Made by a program: the position numbers and the translations under genes
In this document: positions 7,915 through 17,127 of the stretch, one piece after another
Numbering within the stretch: position 1 is the first letter of the stretch
Layout: every line of letters starts with the position of its first letter
Notes under the pieces: generated by a model
What the model was told of the DNA's origin: nothing
What the model saw: the letters and a program-made list of their open reading frames with translations, nothing else
Database searches by the model: none
DNA from: Pseudomonas batumici
Lineage (GTDB): Bacteria; Pseudomonadota; Gammaproteobacteria; Pseudomonadales; Pseudomonadaceae
Reading direction: 5' to 3'
NCBI RefSeq assembly: GCF_000820515.1
Contig: NZ_JXDG01000016.1
Span: 1-56,102 of the forward strand
Length of the DNA: 56,102 bases

Positions 7915-8415
7915 ATGGACACCATGACCGAGAACGACTATCTGATCGCCTGGGGCTGCTACGCCTTCGCCGCCTTGGGCTGCCTGTTGGTGTGGTTTCG
8001 CCTGACCCGCTGGATCTGGCGCTGGCTGCGCGAGCCATTACGCGTGGTGGTGGCGGTGCTGCTGTTCAGCCCGACCATTATCGACCCGGTGAAGGAAAAA
8101 TTCGCCCCGGCGGTGGCCATTACCGCCCTGGACCTGCTGTTCAAGGTCGGCAACAACGCCTGGCGCGCGGTTTCCGATCTGTTCATGTACCTGCTGATCG
8201 CCTTGGGCGTCTATGTGGTCTTCGCGCTGATCCGCTGGCCCATCGAGCGCTCCATCAAGGCCCGTCGCCCGCAGCCGGTGGCGGCTGGCGTGGCGCCGGA
8301 GGCCGAGTCCGAGGAAGACGACCAACCCTTCGCCGCGCCTGATCGCAACGAGCGTCATGGCCGTCGGCCGCCGAGCGGTGGCACGGGGCGTCCGCGGGTC
8401 GAGCCGCGTCTGTAA
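7915..8415 (+). CDS. Small membrane protein with charged disordered tail
   Basis: A 166-residue protein, or 163 if the second ATG at 7924 (MTENDYLIAWG) is used; neither has a clear ribosome site. Two N-terminal hydrophobic stretches (about 10-30 and 42-58) and one near 85-105 (LFMYLLIALGVYVVFALI) indicate two or three membrane segments. The last 60 residues are acidic then arginine/proline rich and look disordered. Similar proteins in pseudomonads are sometimes labelled MFS transporter, but the length rules out a complete transporter. No function is assigned. It begins close to the divergent ptrB gene and precedes the amidotransferase by 32 bases. Confidence 0.65.
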   Translation: MDTMTENDYLIAWGCYAFAALGCLLVWFRLTRWIWRWLREPLRVVVAVLLFSPTIIDPVKEKFAPAVAITALDLLFKVGNNAWRAVSDLFMYLLIALGVYVVFALIRWPIERSIKARRPQPVAAGVAPEAESEEDDQPFAAPDRNERHGRRPPSGGTGRPRVEPRL

Positions 8416-8447
8416 CGGCGTCCCTGCATTGAAGCGAGAGTCCGAGC

Positions 8448-9224
8448 ATGTGTGAATTGTTGGGCATGAGCGCCAATGTACCGACCGATATCGTTTTCAG
8501 TTTTACCGGCCTGATGCAACGAGGGGGGCGTACCGGTCCCCATCGCGACGGCTGGGGCATCGGCTTCTACGAAGGCCGTGGCTTGCGCCTGTTCCAGGAC
8601 CCGGCGGCGAGCAGCGAGTCCGAGGTGGCGAACCTGGTGCAGCGGTATCCGATCAAGAGCGAAGTGGTGATCGGACATATCCGCCAGGCCAATGTCGGCA
8701 AGGTCTGCCTGTCCAATACCCACCCTTTTGTCCGCGAGCTGTGGGGGCGCAACTGGTGTTTCGCCCATAACGGCCAGTTGGCGGACTTCCGGCCGCCGAC
8801 CAGTTTCTATCGTCCGGTAGGCGACACCGACAGCGAAGCGGCGTTCTGCGACCTGCTCAACCGCGTGCGCCAGGCCTTTCCCGAGCCGGTGGACATCGAA
8901 GTGCTGCTGCCGTCCCTGGTCCAGGCCTGTGCCGAGTACCGCGGCAAGGGCGTGTTCAACTGCCTGCTCAGCGACGGCGACTGGTTGTTCTGCTATTGCT
9001 CGACCAAGCTGGCGCAGATTACCCGGCGCGCGCCGTTCGGGCCGGCACGCTTGAAGGATGTGGACGTGATCGTCGACTTCCAGGCCGAAACCACGCCCAA
9101 TGACGTGGTGACGGTGATTGCCACCGAACCCCTGACTGAAAACGAAACCTGGACCCGCTACGAACCGGGCCAGTGGAGCCTGTGGCGGCGCGGCGAATGC
9201 GTCAGCCAGGGCCAGACCGATTAA
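8448..9224 (+). CDS. Class II glutamine amidotransferase (YafJ-like)
   Basis: A 258-residue Ntn-hydrolase domain protein. The protein begins MCELLGMSAN, so removal of Met exposes the catalytic Cys2; RGGRTGPHRDGWGIGFYEG, the GHIRQANVG strand and the CFAHNGQL stretch are the glutamine-binding and oxyanion elements of the GATase II family. There is no synthase partner domain, which is typical of the stand-alone YafJ/EgtC-like group; the acceptor is unknown. The gene is in a likely short operon with the membrane proteins before and after it (gaps of 32 and 11 bases). Confidence 0.85.
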   Translation: MCELLGMSANVPTDIVFSFTGLMQRGGRTGPHRDGWGIGFYEGRGLRLFQDPAASSESEVANLVQRYPIKSEVVIGHIRQANVGKVCLSNTHPFVRELWGRNWCFAHNGQLADFRPPTSFYRPVGDTDSEAAFCDLLNRVRQAFPEPVDIEVLLPSLVQACAEYRGKGVFNCLLSDGDWLFCYCSTKLAQITRRAPFGPARLKDVDVIVDFQAETTPNDVVTVIATEPLTENETWTRYEPGQWSLWRRGECVSQGQTD

Positions 9225-9235
9225 GGACGTCCGTT

Positions 9236-9769
9236 ATGTGGTTGAGTTACCTTCGGCTGATTCTGTTTACCCTGGGCCTGTTGATCGGTGTCCAGGTGCC
9301 GGGCTTCATCAATGACTACACCAAGCGGGTCGAAGCGCACCTGATCGAAGCGCAGACCGCTCTCCAGGGCTTCCAGAAGACCGCCGAGCAGTTCTTCAAC
9401 GGCGACCTGCAGGCGTTGGTGGCGCATTATCGTGCCAGTGACGACCCGGTGTTTCGCAGCGATGCCGAGAGCCTCGGCACCTTGCTCAACCGCCAGCGCC
9501 TGCTGGATGACCAGTTCCAGGCGATGCAGGGCCCCTGGTACAAGCGCGCGTTGCAGGTGGCCTATGCGGCCGATCCGGCGATCCGCCAGGAAACCTTGCA
9601 GGGCTACACCTACCAGGTCCTGCTGTCGCCCGAGGCCATTGGCTGGGCGATGGGCGTGGCGCTGTTGTTCTCGTTCGTGATCGAAGGCTTCTTCCGCCTG
9701 GTGGACTGGGTGGTGCTGGGCGGCAAGCGCCAGCGCGAGCGGCTGGCACGGCGCGAACGGGGCTGGTAA
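9236..9769 (+). CDS. DUF2937-family inner membrane protein
   Basis: A 177-residue protein with a hydrophobic N-terminal segment (WLSYLRLILFTLGLLIGVQVPGF), a long periplasmic-looking helical region containing YTKRVEAHLIEAQTAL and LNRQRLLDDQFQAM, and a C-terminal membrane segment (IGWAMGVALLFSFVIEGFF) followed by a basic tail. This layout fits the DUF2937 family, whose function is not known. ATG at 9236 is preceded by AAGGACG. It follows the amidotransferase by 11 bases, suggesting one transcript; a REP pair directly follows its stop. Confidence 0.72.
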   Translation: MWLSYLRLILFTLGLLIGVQVPGFINDYTKRVEAHLIEAQTALQGFQKTAEQFFNGDLQALVAHYRASDDPVFRSDAESLGTLLNRQRLLDDQFQAMQGPWYKRALQVAYAADPAIRQETLQGYTYQVLLSPEAIGWAMGVALLFSFVIEGFFRLVDWVVLGGKRQRERLARRERGW

Positions 9770-9780
9770 GCACAAATCCT

Positions 9781-9866
9781 GTGGGAGCCGGCTTGCTGGC
9801 GATTCAGGCGACGCGATGTATCAGGCACACCGCGTTATCGTTCATCGCCAGCAAGCCGGCTCCCAC
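9781..9866. repeat. Inverted REP pair (REPIN), GAGCCGGCTTGCTGGCGA class
   Basis: A 23-base arm at 9781-9803 beginning GTGGGAGCCGGCTTGCTGG is repeated exactly in inverse orientation at 9844-9866, separated by 40 bases. This is the usual doublet form of Pseudomonas REP sequences, which are moved by RAYT transposases. It lies between the convergent ends of the DUF2937 gene and the LysR gene and could also serve as a transcript end. Confidence 0.9.
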
Positions 9867-9883
9867 GACACAAAAGTTCTGCG

Positions 9884-10816
9884 TCAGTGACCGGCGAGGG
9901 TGGGCTTGCTCAGGACCACATACTGTTCGCCCATCTTGTCCGCATAGCTGTGCAAGACTTCCTGGCACAGCGCGACAATCTCCTCCACCAACTCCACGCC
10001 GACCCGCCACGAGACCACCACTTCCAGGTTTGGCGGGCGCACGTCCAGGGCCAGCAAGGTCAACTCGCCGCGCATCAGTTCTTCCCGGACCAGCACCGGC
10101 GGCAGGGCGCCGATGCCGAAGCCGTCGCGCAGCAACCGGGTAATCGCCGATACCGAGTTCACGCAGTTCAGCCGTGGCGTCGGTACGCCATGGATCTGCA
10201 TCAGGCCGAGGATTTCCTGGTGCGGCCGCGAATTCTTCGAAAAGGTCACGATGCGCTCCCGGGCTATCTCGGCCAGGCTCTTGTATTCGCGGTTATAGAT
10301 CGAGTTGGTGGCCACCACCCAACCCATGGGGTGGCTGATCAGTTCCAGGCTGCGAATGGACTCCTGGCGCAGCAGGTCGGTTTGCAAGACCAGGTCGAGA
10401 AAGCCTTTTTGCAGCTGATCGCAGAGGTTCAGCGCGGTATCGGCCACCAATTCGATTTCCACCAGGGGAAAACGATCCGACATCTGCGCCACCAGCGGGC
10501 TGAGCCAGGTATGGATCACCGTGTCCATCACACCGATGCGCAGGCGCCCGACCTTGGTCGAACTGATTTCGATGGCATGCTTGAGGGCCTGCATGGTGTC
10601 CATCATCTGCTCGGCGTAGTCGAGCACCTTGAGCCCTTCTGGCGTCAGGCTGACCCCGCGCGAATCACGCAGGAACAGCTTCACCCCGAGCTCGCCTTCG
10701 AGCACCGCGATACGGCTGGAAATGGAGGCCTGGGTGGTGAAGAGCTTGTCCGCCGTCAGGCGAAAACTCTTGAGCCGCGCAACCCAGACGAAGGTTTCGA
10801 GAAATTTGAGGTTCAT
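9884..10816 (-). CDS. LysR-family transcriptional regulator (adjacent to 5-oxoprolinase operon)
   Basis: A 310-residue LysR regulator. The N-terminal helix-turn-helix covers about residues 3-60 (MNLKFLETFVWVARLKSFRL, then TTQASISSRIAVLEGELG), followed by the periplasmic-binding-like effector domain (about 90-300). It is divergent from the MFS transporter/pxpABC operon with a 155-base shared upstream region, so control of that operon is the natural inference; the inducer would then be 5-oxoproline or a related acid. A REP pair separates its end from the preceding gene. Confidence 0.85.
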   Translation of the reverse strand: MNLKFLETFVWVARLKSFRLTADKLFTTQASISSRIAVLEGELGVKLFLRDSRGVSLTPEGLKVLDYAEQMMDTMQALKHAIEISSTKVGRLRIGVMDTVIHTWLSPLVAQMSDRFPLVEIELVADTALNLCDQLQKGFLDLVLQTDLLRQESIRSLELISHPMGWVVATNSIYNREYKSLAEIARERIVTFSKNSRPHQEILGLMQIHGVPTPRLNCVNSVSAITRLLRDGFGIGALPPVLVREELMRGELTLLALDVRPPNLEVVVSWRVGVELVEEIVALCQEVLHSYADKMGEQYVVLSKPTLAGH

Positions 10817-10971
10817 GCAATCAACTTTTTCTTATGCCAGGGCAGGACTTTTATTAGTTGGACGCAGAGGGCATGGCCAACGAAAAATGGCCTTCGACCG
10901 GTCAGGCACCATAAGCCTAAGTCTGGGCGGTCGCCAGAACAATACCAATAAGCTTTATGCGGAGAACCCCC

Positions 10972-12258
10972 ATGACTACGCCCGGCTCGCTGGATGTCAC
11001 CCAAGCCGAGGGCCCACCCGGTCCGTTCACCTGGTATCGCAATCTCAATCAGCAGGAGCGTCGCACGTTCTGGAGTTGCAAGATCGGTTACGGCCTGGAT
11101 GGCATGGATACCCAGATGCTCAGTTTCGTCATCCCGACGCTGATCGCCCTCTGGGGCATCACCACCGGCCAGGCCGGGCTGATTTCCACCAGCACCTTGA
11201 TCGCCTCGGCCCTCGGCGGATGGATCGCCGGGATTCTCTCCGACCGCATCGGCCGGGTGCGAACCCTGCAACTGACGGTGCTCTGGTTCGCCGTGTTCAC
11301 CTTTCTTTGCGGTTTCGCCCAGAACTATCAGCAGTTGCTGGTCGCCCGCACCTTGATGGGCTTCGGTTTCGGTGGCGAGTGGACCGCCGGCGCGGTGCTG
11401 ATGGGCGAGGTGATCCGCGCCAAGGACCGCGGCAAGGCGGTCGGCATGGTGCAATCGGGCTGGGCCCTGGGCTGGGGACTGACCGCGATCCTCTATGCGG
11501 CGCTGTTTTCCCTGCTGCCGCCGGAAGACGCCTGGCGCGCCCTGTTCGTGTTGGGCATCGTGCCGGCGATCTTCGTGATCTTCGTTCGCCGCCTGGTCAA
11601 GGACCCGGAGGTCTATCGCCAGGCCAAGATCCAGGAAGCCCCGAGCCATCCGGCGCATTTCTACGAGATCTTTGCCCCGGGCATGCTCAGCATTACCCTG
11701 CGGGCTTCCTTGTTGACCACCGGCGCGCTGGGCGGCTACTACGCCATCACTTCCTGGTTGCCGACCTTTCTGAAGACCGAGCGCGGCTTGAGCGTACTTG
11801 GCACGGGCGGTTACCTGGCCATGGTGATCGTCGGTTCCTACATCGGTTATGTGATCAGCGCGTACCTGACCGATCTGCTGGGGCGCAAGAAGAACTTCAT
11901 CCTGTTCGCCATCGGCTCCTTCATCGTCGTGCTGTTGTACACCCAGTTGCAGGTCAGCAACGAGATCATGCTGTGGCTGGGCTTGCCGCTGGGCTTTTTC
12001 GCCTCGGGGATGTTCAGCGGCATGGGCTCGTTTCTCACCGAGTTGTTTCCCACCCGCATCCGGGGTTCGGGCCAAGGCTTCTGCTACAACATCGGGCGGG
12101 CACTGGCGGCGTTTTTTCCGCTGCTGATCGGCCTGCTCAGCCAGAAGGTCTCGCTGAGTCTGGGGATCGGCGCTTTTGCCGCGGTGTCCTACGGCGTGGT
12201 GATCCTCGCGGCCCTGAGCCTGCCGGAAACCCGTGGCAAGGAACTCGAAGCGCAGTAA
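10972..12258 (+). CDS. MFS transporter, probable acid:H+ symporter
   Basis: A 428-residue, 12-segment major facilitator protein. The GLDGMDTQML motif in the first helix, GWIAGILSDRIGRVRTLQL (loop 2-3 signature GxLxDRxGRR) and MGFGFGGEW in helix 4 place it with the aromatic-acid/sialate-type proton symporters. The ATG at 10972 has GGAGA seven bases upstream; the earlier in-frame ATG at 10957 lacks one. It is the first gene of the pxpABC operon, so uptake of 5-oxoproline or a compound that yields it is likely. A 7-bp hairpin (TGTGGGA/TCCCACA, 12261-12286) separates it from pxpA. Confidence 0.82.
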   Translation: MTTPGSLDVTQAEGPPGPFTWYRNLNQQERRTFWSCKIGYGLDGMDTQMLSFVIPTLIALWGITTGQAGLISTSTLIASALGGWIAGILSDRIGRVRTLQLTVLWFAVFTFLCGFAQNYQQLLVARTLMGFGFGGEWTAGAVLMGEVIRAKDRGKAVGMVQSGWALGWGLTAILYAALFSLLPPEDAWRALFVLGIVPAIFVIFVRRLVKDPEVYRQAKIQEAPSHPAHFYEIFAPGMLSITLRASLLTTGALGGYYAITSWLPTFLKTERGLSVLGTGGYLAMVIVGSYIGYVISAYLTDLLGRKKNFILFAIGSFIVVLLYTQLQVSNEIMLWLGLPLGFFASGMFSGMGSFLTELFPTRIRGSGQGFCYNIGRALAAFFPLLIGLLSQKVSLSLGIGAFAAVSYGVVILAALSLPETRGKELEAQ

Positions 12259-12321
12259 TCTGTGGGAATCTGTGAAAAGTCCCACATTAAGAAAAGATAA
12301 AAGCCCACAGGAGCAACCACC

Positions 12322-13074
12322 GTGAGCCGCTTGTTATTGAATTGTGATATCGGCGAAAGCTATGGCAACTGGACCATGGGTCTGGATGCGCAGGTCATGC
12401 CGTTTATCGATTGCGCCAACGTGGCCTGCGGTTATCACGCGGGCGATCCGAGCATCATGCGCAAGACGGTCACCCTGGCCCTGGCCAATGACGTGCGTAT
12501 CGGTGCCCATCCGGCCTATCCCGACCTGGTGGGTTTCGGTCGCCGCTCCATGACCTGCACGCCCCAGGAAATCCAGGATCTGCTGCATTACCAGATCGGT
12601 GCGCTGGACGGTATCTGCCGGGCGCAAGGTGCGCGGGTGAGCTACGTCAAGCCCCACGGCGCGATGTACAACGACATGATGGCCAATCCCGAGCAACTGC
12701 GTGCGGTGATCCAGGCGATTGCCGCCTATGACCGGGAATTGCCGTTGATGCTGCTGGCGATGCGCGACAACAGCGCGGCCCAGGCCCTGGGCGATGAATA
12801 CGGCGTCAAGTTGTGGTTCGAGGCGTTTGCCGACCGTGCCTACGACAGCGCGGGGCGCCTGGTGTCGCGGCAGTTGCCCGGTGCCGTGCATCACGAACCT
12901 TCGCTGATCGTCGAGCAGGCACTGACCATTGCCCGGGGTGACAGCCTCACCGCCAGCGATGGCAGTGCGCTGCGGTTGCAGGCCCATACCTTGTGCGTGC
13001 ATGGCGACAACGCCAGTTCGGTGGCCGCCGTGCAGCGGATCCGCGAGGCCCTGGATCGGCAGTCCGCCGTATGA
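12322..13074 (+). CDS. pxpA: 5-oxoprolinase subunit A (LamB/YcsF family)
   Basis: A 250-residue LamB/YcsF protein, with the diagnostic [12 protein letters not shown] start, [15 protein letters not shown] (30s-40s), [16 protein letters not shown] and [12 protein letters not shown]. PxpA works with PxpB and PxpC in the ATP-dependent opening of 5-oxoproline to glutamate, a damage-repair and salvage reaction in the cytosol. The start is GTG with CAGGAG nine bases upstream. The stop overlaps the pxpB start (ATGA), which argues for coupled translation. Confidence 0.92.
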   Translation: MSRLLLNCDIGESYGNWTMGLDAQVMPFIDCANVACGYHAGDPSIMRKTVTLALANDVRIGAHPAYPDLVGFGRRSMTCTPQEIQDLLHYQIGALDGICRAQGARVSYVKPHGAMYNDMMANPEQLRAVIQAIAAYDRELPLMLLAMRDNSAAQALGDEYGVKLWFEAFADRAYDSAGRLVSRQLPGAVHHEPSLIVEQALTIARGDSLTASDGSALRLQAHTLCVHGDNASSVAAVQRIREALDRQSAV

Positions 13075-13775
13075 AGCCACGGATCGAAGTGGTCGGGATC
13101 GACTGTCTGATGGTGCGCCTGTTCGACGTGATCGCCGAAGAGAACATGCCGTGGATGCTCGCTGCTGGCGAGCGTCTGCGGGCGGGGTTTGCCGGGCATC
13201 TGATCGATCTGGTGCCGTCCTATACCACCTTGATGGTGCATTACGACCTGCTGGCGTTGAGCCCGTCCCAGGCCCGGGAACTGATTGCCGAGGCCTTGAC
13301 CGATCTGGCGCCGAGCACCGGTGCCGGCGGTCAATGCCATGTGCTGCCGGTGTGGTACGACCCGAGTGTCGGCCCGGAACTGGGCTTGCTGGCCGAACGC
13401 GCCGGCTGGTCGGTCAGCGAAGTCATTCGCTGCCACAGCGAGCGCGAGTACCAGGTGTTCGCCCTGGGCTTCGCCCCGGGGTTTGCCTTCATGGGCCTGG
13501 TCGACGAGCGACTGGCCGCGCCGCGTCTCAGTACCCCGCGCAAACGGGTCGCGGCGGGGAGCGTGGGGATTGCCGAGCGCCAGACCGCGGCCTACCCGGT
13601 GGTCTCGCCGGGGGGCTGGAACCTGATCGGGCGCACACCGAGCAAGCTGTTCGACCGTGAGCGCGACGGCTATAGCCTGATGCAGCCGGGCGATACGGTG
13701 CGCTTTGCCGCGGTCGATCACGCTGAATTCATTACCCTGGGCGGCGATGACACGCCGCTGGAGAGCCTGGCATGA
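13071..13775 (+). CDS. pxpB: 5-oxoprolinase subunit B
   Basis: A 234-residue PxpB (KipI-like) protein. Family segments include [39 protein letters not shown] and [37 protein letters not shown]. With PxpC it forms the carboxylase-like half of prokaryotic 5-oxoprolinase; KipI in Bacillus is better known as a sporulation kinase inhibitor, but operon context supports the enzymatic role. The ATG overlaps the pxpA stop and its own stop overlaps the pxpC start, both by ATGA. Confidence 0.92.
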   Translation: MKPRIEVVGIDCLMVRLFDVIAEENMPWMLAAGERLRAGFAGHLIDLVPSYTTLMVHYDLLALSPSQARELIAEALTDLAPSTGAGGQCHVLPVWYDPSVGPELGLLAERAGWSVSEVIRCHSEREYQVFALGFAPGFAFMGLVDERLAAPRLSTPRKRVAAGSVGIAERQTAAYPVVSPGGWNLIGRTPSKLFDRERDGYSLMQPGDTVRFAAVDHAEFITLGGDDTPLESLA

Positions 13776-14689
13776 GCCATCTGTCGATCGAGGCGAGTAC
13801 GCCACTGTGCCTGTTGCAGGATGCGGGGCGTTTTGGCGTGCGTCATCTGGGCGTGACCCAGGGCGGGGCGCTGGATTGGGTGTCGATGTTCTGGGCCAAC
13901 CATCTGCTGGGCAATGCGCCGGATGCCGCGGTGGTGGAGGTGACCCTGGGCGGCTTCACGCTGGTGGCTGAAGAGGATTGCTGCCTGGCCCTGGCTGGTG
14001 CCGACCTGGGCGCGCGGGTGGACGGGCAGGCGCTGGCGCCCTGGTGCAGTTTTGTCCTGAGGAAAGGCCAGCGGCTGCAATTGACGCAACCACTGTCGGG
14101 GGCACGGGCCTATCTGGCGGCGCCGGGCGGGTTTATCGCACCGAAAGTCCTTGGCAGTGCTGCCTGCGTGGTTCGTGAGGAACTCGGTGGGCTGGACGGC
14201 CTGGGGCGACCCTTGGCCAAGGGTGGGCGCCTGGAGTATCGCGGATCGGCGCCGACGCCGAGGGTATTGGCAGAGGCGCAGGTGCCGGATTTCAGCACCA
14301 GTGCGCCGTTGCAGGTGGTGCTCGGGGCGCAGATCGGCGAGTTCAGCGGGCAAAGCCTGTTCGACGCGTTCAACAGTACCTGGACCCTGGACAGCCGTGC
14401 CGATCGCATGGGGATTCGCCTGTTGGGGCCCGAGTTGAAGTACCAGGGCGAGCCGATGATCTCCGAGGGCATTCCCCTGGGGGCGATTCAGGTGCCACCG
14501 GACGGCCAGCCGATCGTGTTGCTCAACGACCGGCAGACCATTGGCGGTTATCCACGCCTGGGTGCGTTGACGCCGTTGTCGCTGGCGCGCCTGGCGCAAT
14601 GCCTGCCGGGGGCGCCGGTGCGGTTGGCACCGGTGGTGCAGGAGACGGCGCATCGGCAGCAGGTCGAGTTCATGCGGCGGTTTGCCTGA
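13772..14689 (+). CDS. pxpC: 5-oxoprolinase subunit C
   Basis: A 305-residue PxpC (KipA-like, biotin-dependent carboxyltransferase-like) protein. LQDAGRFGVRHLGVTQGGALD near the N-terminus, YLAAPGGF, the SRADRMGIRLLG segment and ILLNDRQTIGGYPRLG-type C-terminal region define the family. It completes the PxpABC enzyme. Translation appears coupled to pxpB through ATGA overlap. The gene ends 12 bases before an inverted REP pair, which closes the operon. Confidence 0.92.
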   Translation: MSHLSIEASTPLCLLQDAGRFGVRHLGVTQGGALDWVSMFWANHLLGNAPDAAVVEVTLGGFTLVAEEDCCLALAGADLGARVDGQALAPWCSFVLRKGQRLQLTQPLSGARAYLAAPGGFIAPKVLGSAACVVREELGGLDGLGRPLAKGGRLEYRGSAPTPRVLAEAQVPDFSTSAPLQVVLGAQIGEFSGQSLFDAFNSTWTLDSRADRMGIRLLGPELKYQGEPMISEGIPLGAIQVPPDGQPIVLLNDRQTIGGYPRLGALTPLSLARLAQCLPGAPVRLAPVVQETAHRQQVEFMRRFA

Positions 14690-14700
14690 CAGCGGTCCCC

Positions 14701-14802
14701 CTGTAGGAGCGAGCTTGCTCGCGATGATAGTCCAGGCGCCGTGGGGTACCAGGTGCCCCGCGTCATCGTTAACGACCATCGCGAGCAAGCTCGCTCCTAC
14801 AG
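14701..14802. repeat. Inverted REP pair, GAGCGAGCTTGCTCGCGA class
   Basis: A 26-base arm at 14701-14726 beginning CTGTAGGAGCGAGCTTGCTC is repeated exactly in inverse orientation at 14777-14802, with a 50-base spacer. The core differs from the pair at 9781 (GCGAGC instead of GCCGGC), so two REP subclasses are present. It lies between the convergent ends of pxpC and the vWA gene. Confidence 0.9.
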
Positions 14803-14820
14803 GAATCGTGCAACACCGCT

Positions 14821-15999
14821 CTACTTGGACAGGAACCGCATCCCTTCCTCCAACCCACGCAAGGTCAGCGGATACATCTGGTCCTCCACCAGATCGCGGA
14901 CGATCCCGGTCGACGCCGTATAGTTCCAGGTGTCCTTGGGATAAGGGTTGATCCACACAAGCTTCTTGTACTTGGCCATGAAGCGCTGCATCCACACATA
15001 GCCGGCTTCTTCGTTCCAGTGCTCGACACTGCCGCCGGCCTGGGTGATTTCATACGGCGCCATGGCCGCATCGCCGACGAAAATCACTTTGTAGTCGGCC
15101 CCGTACTTGTGCAGCAGGTCCTGGGTCGAAGTACGCTCCGAGCCCCGGCGCAGGTTGTTCTTCCACACCGACTCATAGATGAAGTTGTGGAAGTAGAAGT
15201 ACTCCAGGTGCTTGAACTCGGTCTTGCAGGCCGAGAACAACTCCTCGCAGATCTTCACGTGGGCGTCCATCGAACCGCCGATATCGAACAGCAGCAACAG
15301 CTTGATGGTGTTGCGCCGCTCCGGCCGCATCTGGATATTCAGCAGGCCGGCATCGCGGGCGGTGTGGTCGATGGTGCCGTCGATATCCAGCTCTTCCGCC
15401 GCACCCTGGCGCGCGAACTTGCGCAGGCGACGCAAGGCCACCTTGATATTGCGCGTGCCCAGTTCGACCTGGTCGTCGAGGTTCTTGTACTCGCGCTGGT
15501 CCCAGACCTTGACCGCCTTGCCCTGGCGCTTGCCGGCGTCGCCGACGCGAATGCCTTCGGGGTTGAAACCGCCCGAGCCGAACGGGCTGGTGCCGCCGGT
15601 ACCGATCCATTTATTGCCGCCGGCGTGACGTTCCTTCTGTTCTTCCAGGCGCTTCTTGAACTCTTCGATCAGCTTGTCCAGGCCGCCGAGGGACTGGATC
15701 TGCGCGCGTTCCTCGTCGCTCAGCGAGCGTTCGAACTCCTTGCGCAACCAGTCCTCGGGAATCAAGGCCTGGAGATGGTCATCGAGTTTTTCCAGGCCAT
15801 TGAAGTAGGCACCGAAAGCCCGGTCGAATTTGTCGAAGTGCCGCTCGTCCTTCACCAGGATCGCCCGGGCGAGGTAGTAGAACTCGTCCATGTCGGCGAA
15901 GGTCACGCGCTGTTTCAGCGCATTGATCAGGTCGAGCAGTTCGCGCACCGACACCGGAACCTTGGCGGCGCGCATTTCATTGAACAGGTTGAGCAGCAT
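14821..15999 (-). CDS. vWA-domain protein (CoxE/YehP-like), MoxR partner
   Basis: A 392-residue cytosolic protein with an N-terminal helical region, a charged middle (EEFKKRLEEQKERHAGG) and a C-terminal von Willebrand A domain starting near NTIKLLLLFDIGGSMDAHV. The metal-ion site is DIGGSM, so the first serine of the canonical DxSxS is glycine. Proteins of this group work with MoxR AAA+ ATPases in maturing or remodelling target enzymes; the moxR gene lies directly upstream, 34 bases away. The target here is not known from context. Confidence 0.82.
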   Translation of the reverse strand: MLLNLFNEMRAAKVPVSVRELLDLINALKQRVTFADMDEFYYLARAILVKDERHFDKFDRAFGAYFNGLEKLDDHLQALIPEDWLRKEFERSLSDEERAQIQSLGGLDKLIEEFKKRLEEQKERHAGGNKWIGTGGTSPFGSGGFNPEGIRVGDAGKRQGKAVKVWDQREYKNLDDQVELGTRNIKVALRRLRKFARQGAAEELDIDGTIDHTARDAGLLNIQMRPERRNTIKLLLLFDIGGSMDAHVKICEELFSACKTEFKHLEYFYFHNFIYESVWKNNLRRGSERTSTQDLLHKYGADYKVIFVGDAAMAPYEITQAGGSVEHWNEEAGYVWMQRFMAKYKKLVWINPYPKDTWNYTASTGIVRDLVEDQMYPLTLRGLEEGMRFLSK

Positions 16000-16033
16000 G
16001 GCTATTGCCCCCGCTTTTGTTGAAAAAGCGCGT

Positions 16034-16879
16034 TTAGCGGCTGCCGCGACGGCTCATGAACGCGAGGCGTTCGAGCAACTGCACGTCTTGCTCGTTTTTC
16101 ACCAGGGCGCCTGCCAGGGGCGGAATGGCCTTGGTCGGATCGCGCTCGCGCAGCACCGCTTCGCCGATGTTGTCGGCCATCAGCAGTTTCAGCCAGTCCA
16201 CCAGTTCCGAGGTCGACGGCTTTTTCTTCAGGCCCGGGACCTTGCGCACGTCGAAGAACACGTCGAGGGCTTCACTGACCAGGTCCTTCTTGATGTCCGG
16301 GTAGTGCACGTCGACGATCTTCTGCAGGGTGACGCGGTCCGGGAAGGCGATGTAGTGGAAGAAGCAGCGGCGCAGGAAGGCGTCCGGCAGCTCTTTCTCG
16401 TTGTTGGAGGTGATGATGATGATCGGGCGTTTCTTCGCCTTGATGGTTTCATCGATCTCGTAGACGTAGAACTCCATCTTGTCGAGTTCTTGCAGCAGGT
16501 CGTTGGGGAACTCGATATCGGCCTTGTCGATTTCGTCGATCAGCAGGATCACTCGCTCGTCGGATTCGAAGGCTTCCCACAGCTTGCCCTTTTTCAGGTA
16601 GTTGCGTACGTCATGGACCTTGTCCACGCCCAGTTGCGAGTCGCGCAGGCGGCTGACCGCGTCGTACTCGTAAAGGCCCTGGTGCGCCTTGGTGGTGGAC
16701 TTGATGTGCCAGGTGATCAGCTTGGCGCCAAAGGATTCGGCCAGTTGCTCGGCCAGCATGGTCTTGCCGGTGCCGGGTTCGCCCTTGACCAGCAGCGGAC
16801 GCTCCAGGGTGATGGCGGCATTCACGGCCAGCTTCAGGTCATCGGTGGCGACGTAGGCCTGGGTGCCTTCGAACTTCAT
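16034..16879 (-). CDS. MoxR-family AAA+ ATPase
   Basis: A 281-residue AAA+ ATPase: Walker A GEPGTGKTM (about 35-43), Walker B VILLIDEIDKAD, sensor-1 IIITSNNEKELPDAF and the LRRCFFHYIAFPD arginine-finger region typical of MoxR. These ATPases act as chaperones for metal-enzyme assembly or stress complexes with a vWA partner. The ATG at 16879 has AGGAA seven bases upstream; the in-frame TTG two codons earlier is not needed. It forms a two-gene operon with the vWA gene. Confidence 0.9.
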   Translation of the reverse strand: MKFEGTQAYVATDDLKLAVNAAITLERPLLVKGEPGTGKTMLAEQLAESFGAKLITWHIKSTTKAHQGLYEYDAVSRLRDSQLGVDKVHDVRNYLKKGKLWEAFESDERVILLIDEIDKADIEFPNDLLQELDKMEFYVYEIDETIKAKKRPIIIITSNNEKELPDAFLRRCFFHYIAFPDRVTLQKIVDVHYPDIKKDLVSEALDVFFDVRKVPGLKKKPSTSELVDWLKLLMADNIGEAVLRERDPTKAIPPLAGALVKNEQDVQLLERLAFMSRRGSR

Positions 16880-17127
16880 CTGCAATTCCTCGGACGATAA
16901 CGCCGGCCTGGTTTGACGGCGGGCGGAAAAAAATCATGCCTGACTATAACGCGGCGCCCGGTCGAGTGTGAACGCAGACGGCTTATTCAGTCTCTGAATG
17001 GGGCGTCAGATCCTGACCCGGTCGGTCGCGGGCCATCGCCCCGGGGTTTGTCATGACTGGACGCCTGCAACCCTGAGGCATAACCTTGAAGGTTCCCGTC
17101 AACGCTGCCTATTAAAGGACCCCCGTC

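Noticed and set aside
7540..8415. Extended 291-residue form of the small membrane protein
   Set aside because: The first 125 codons lie antisense in the ptrB start region, and the natural start is ATG 7915 or 7924.
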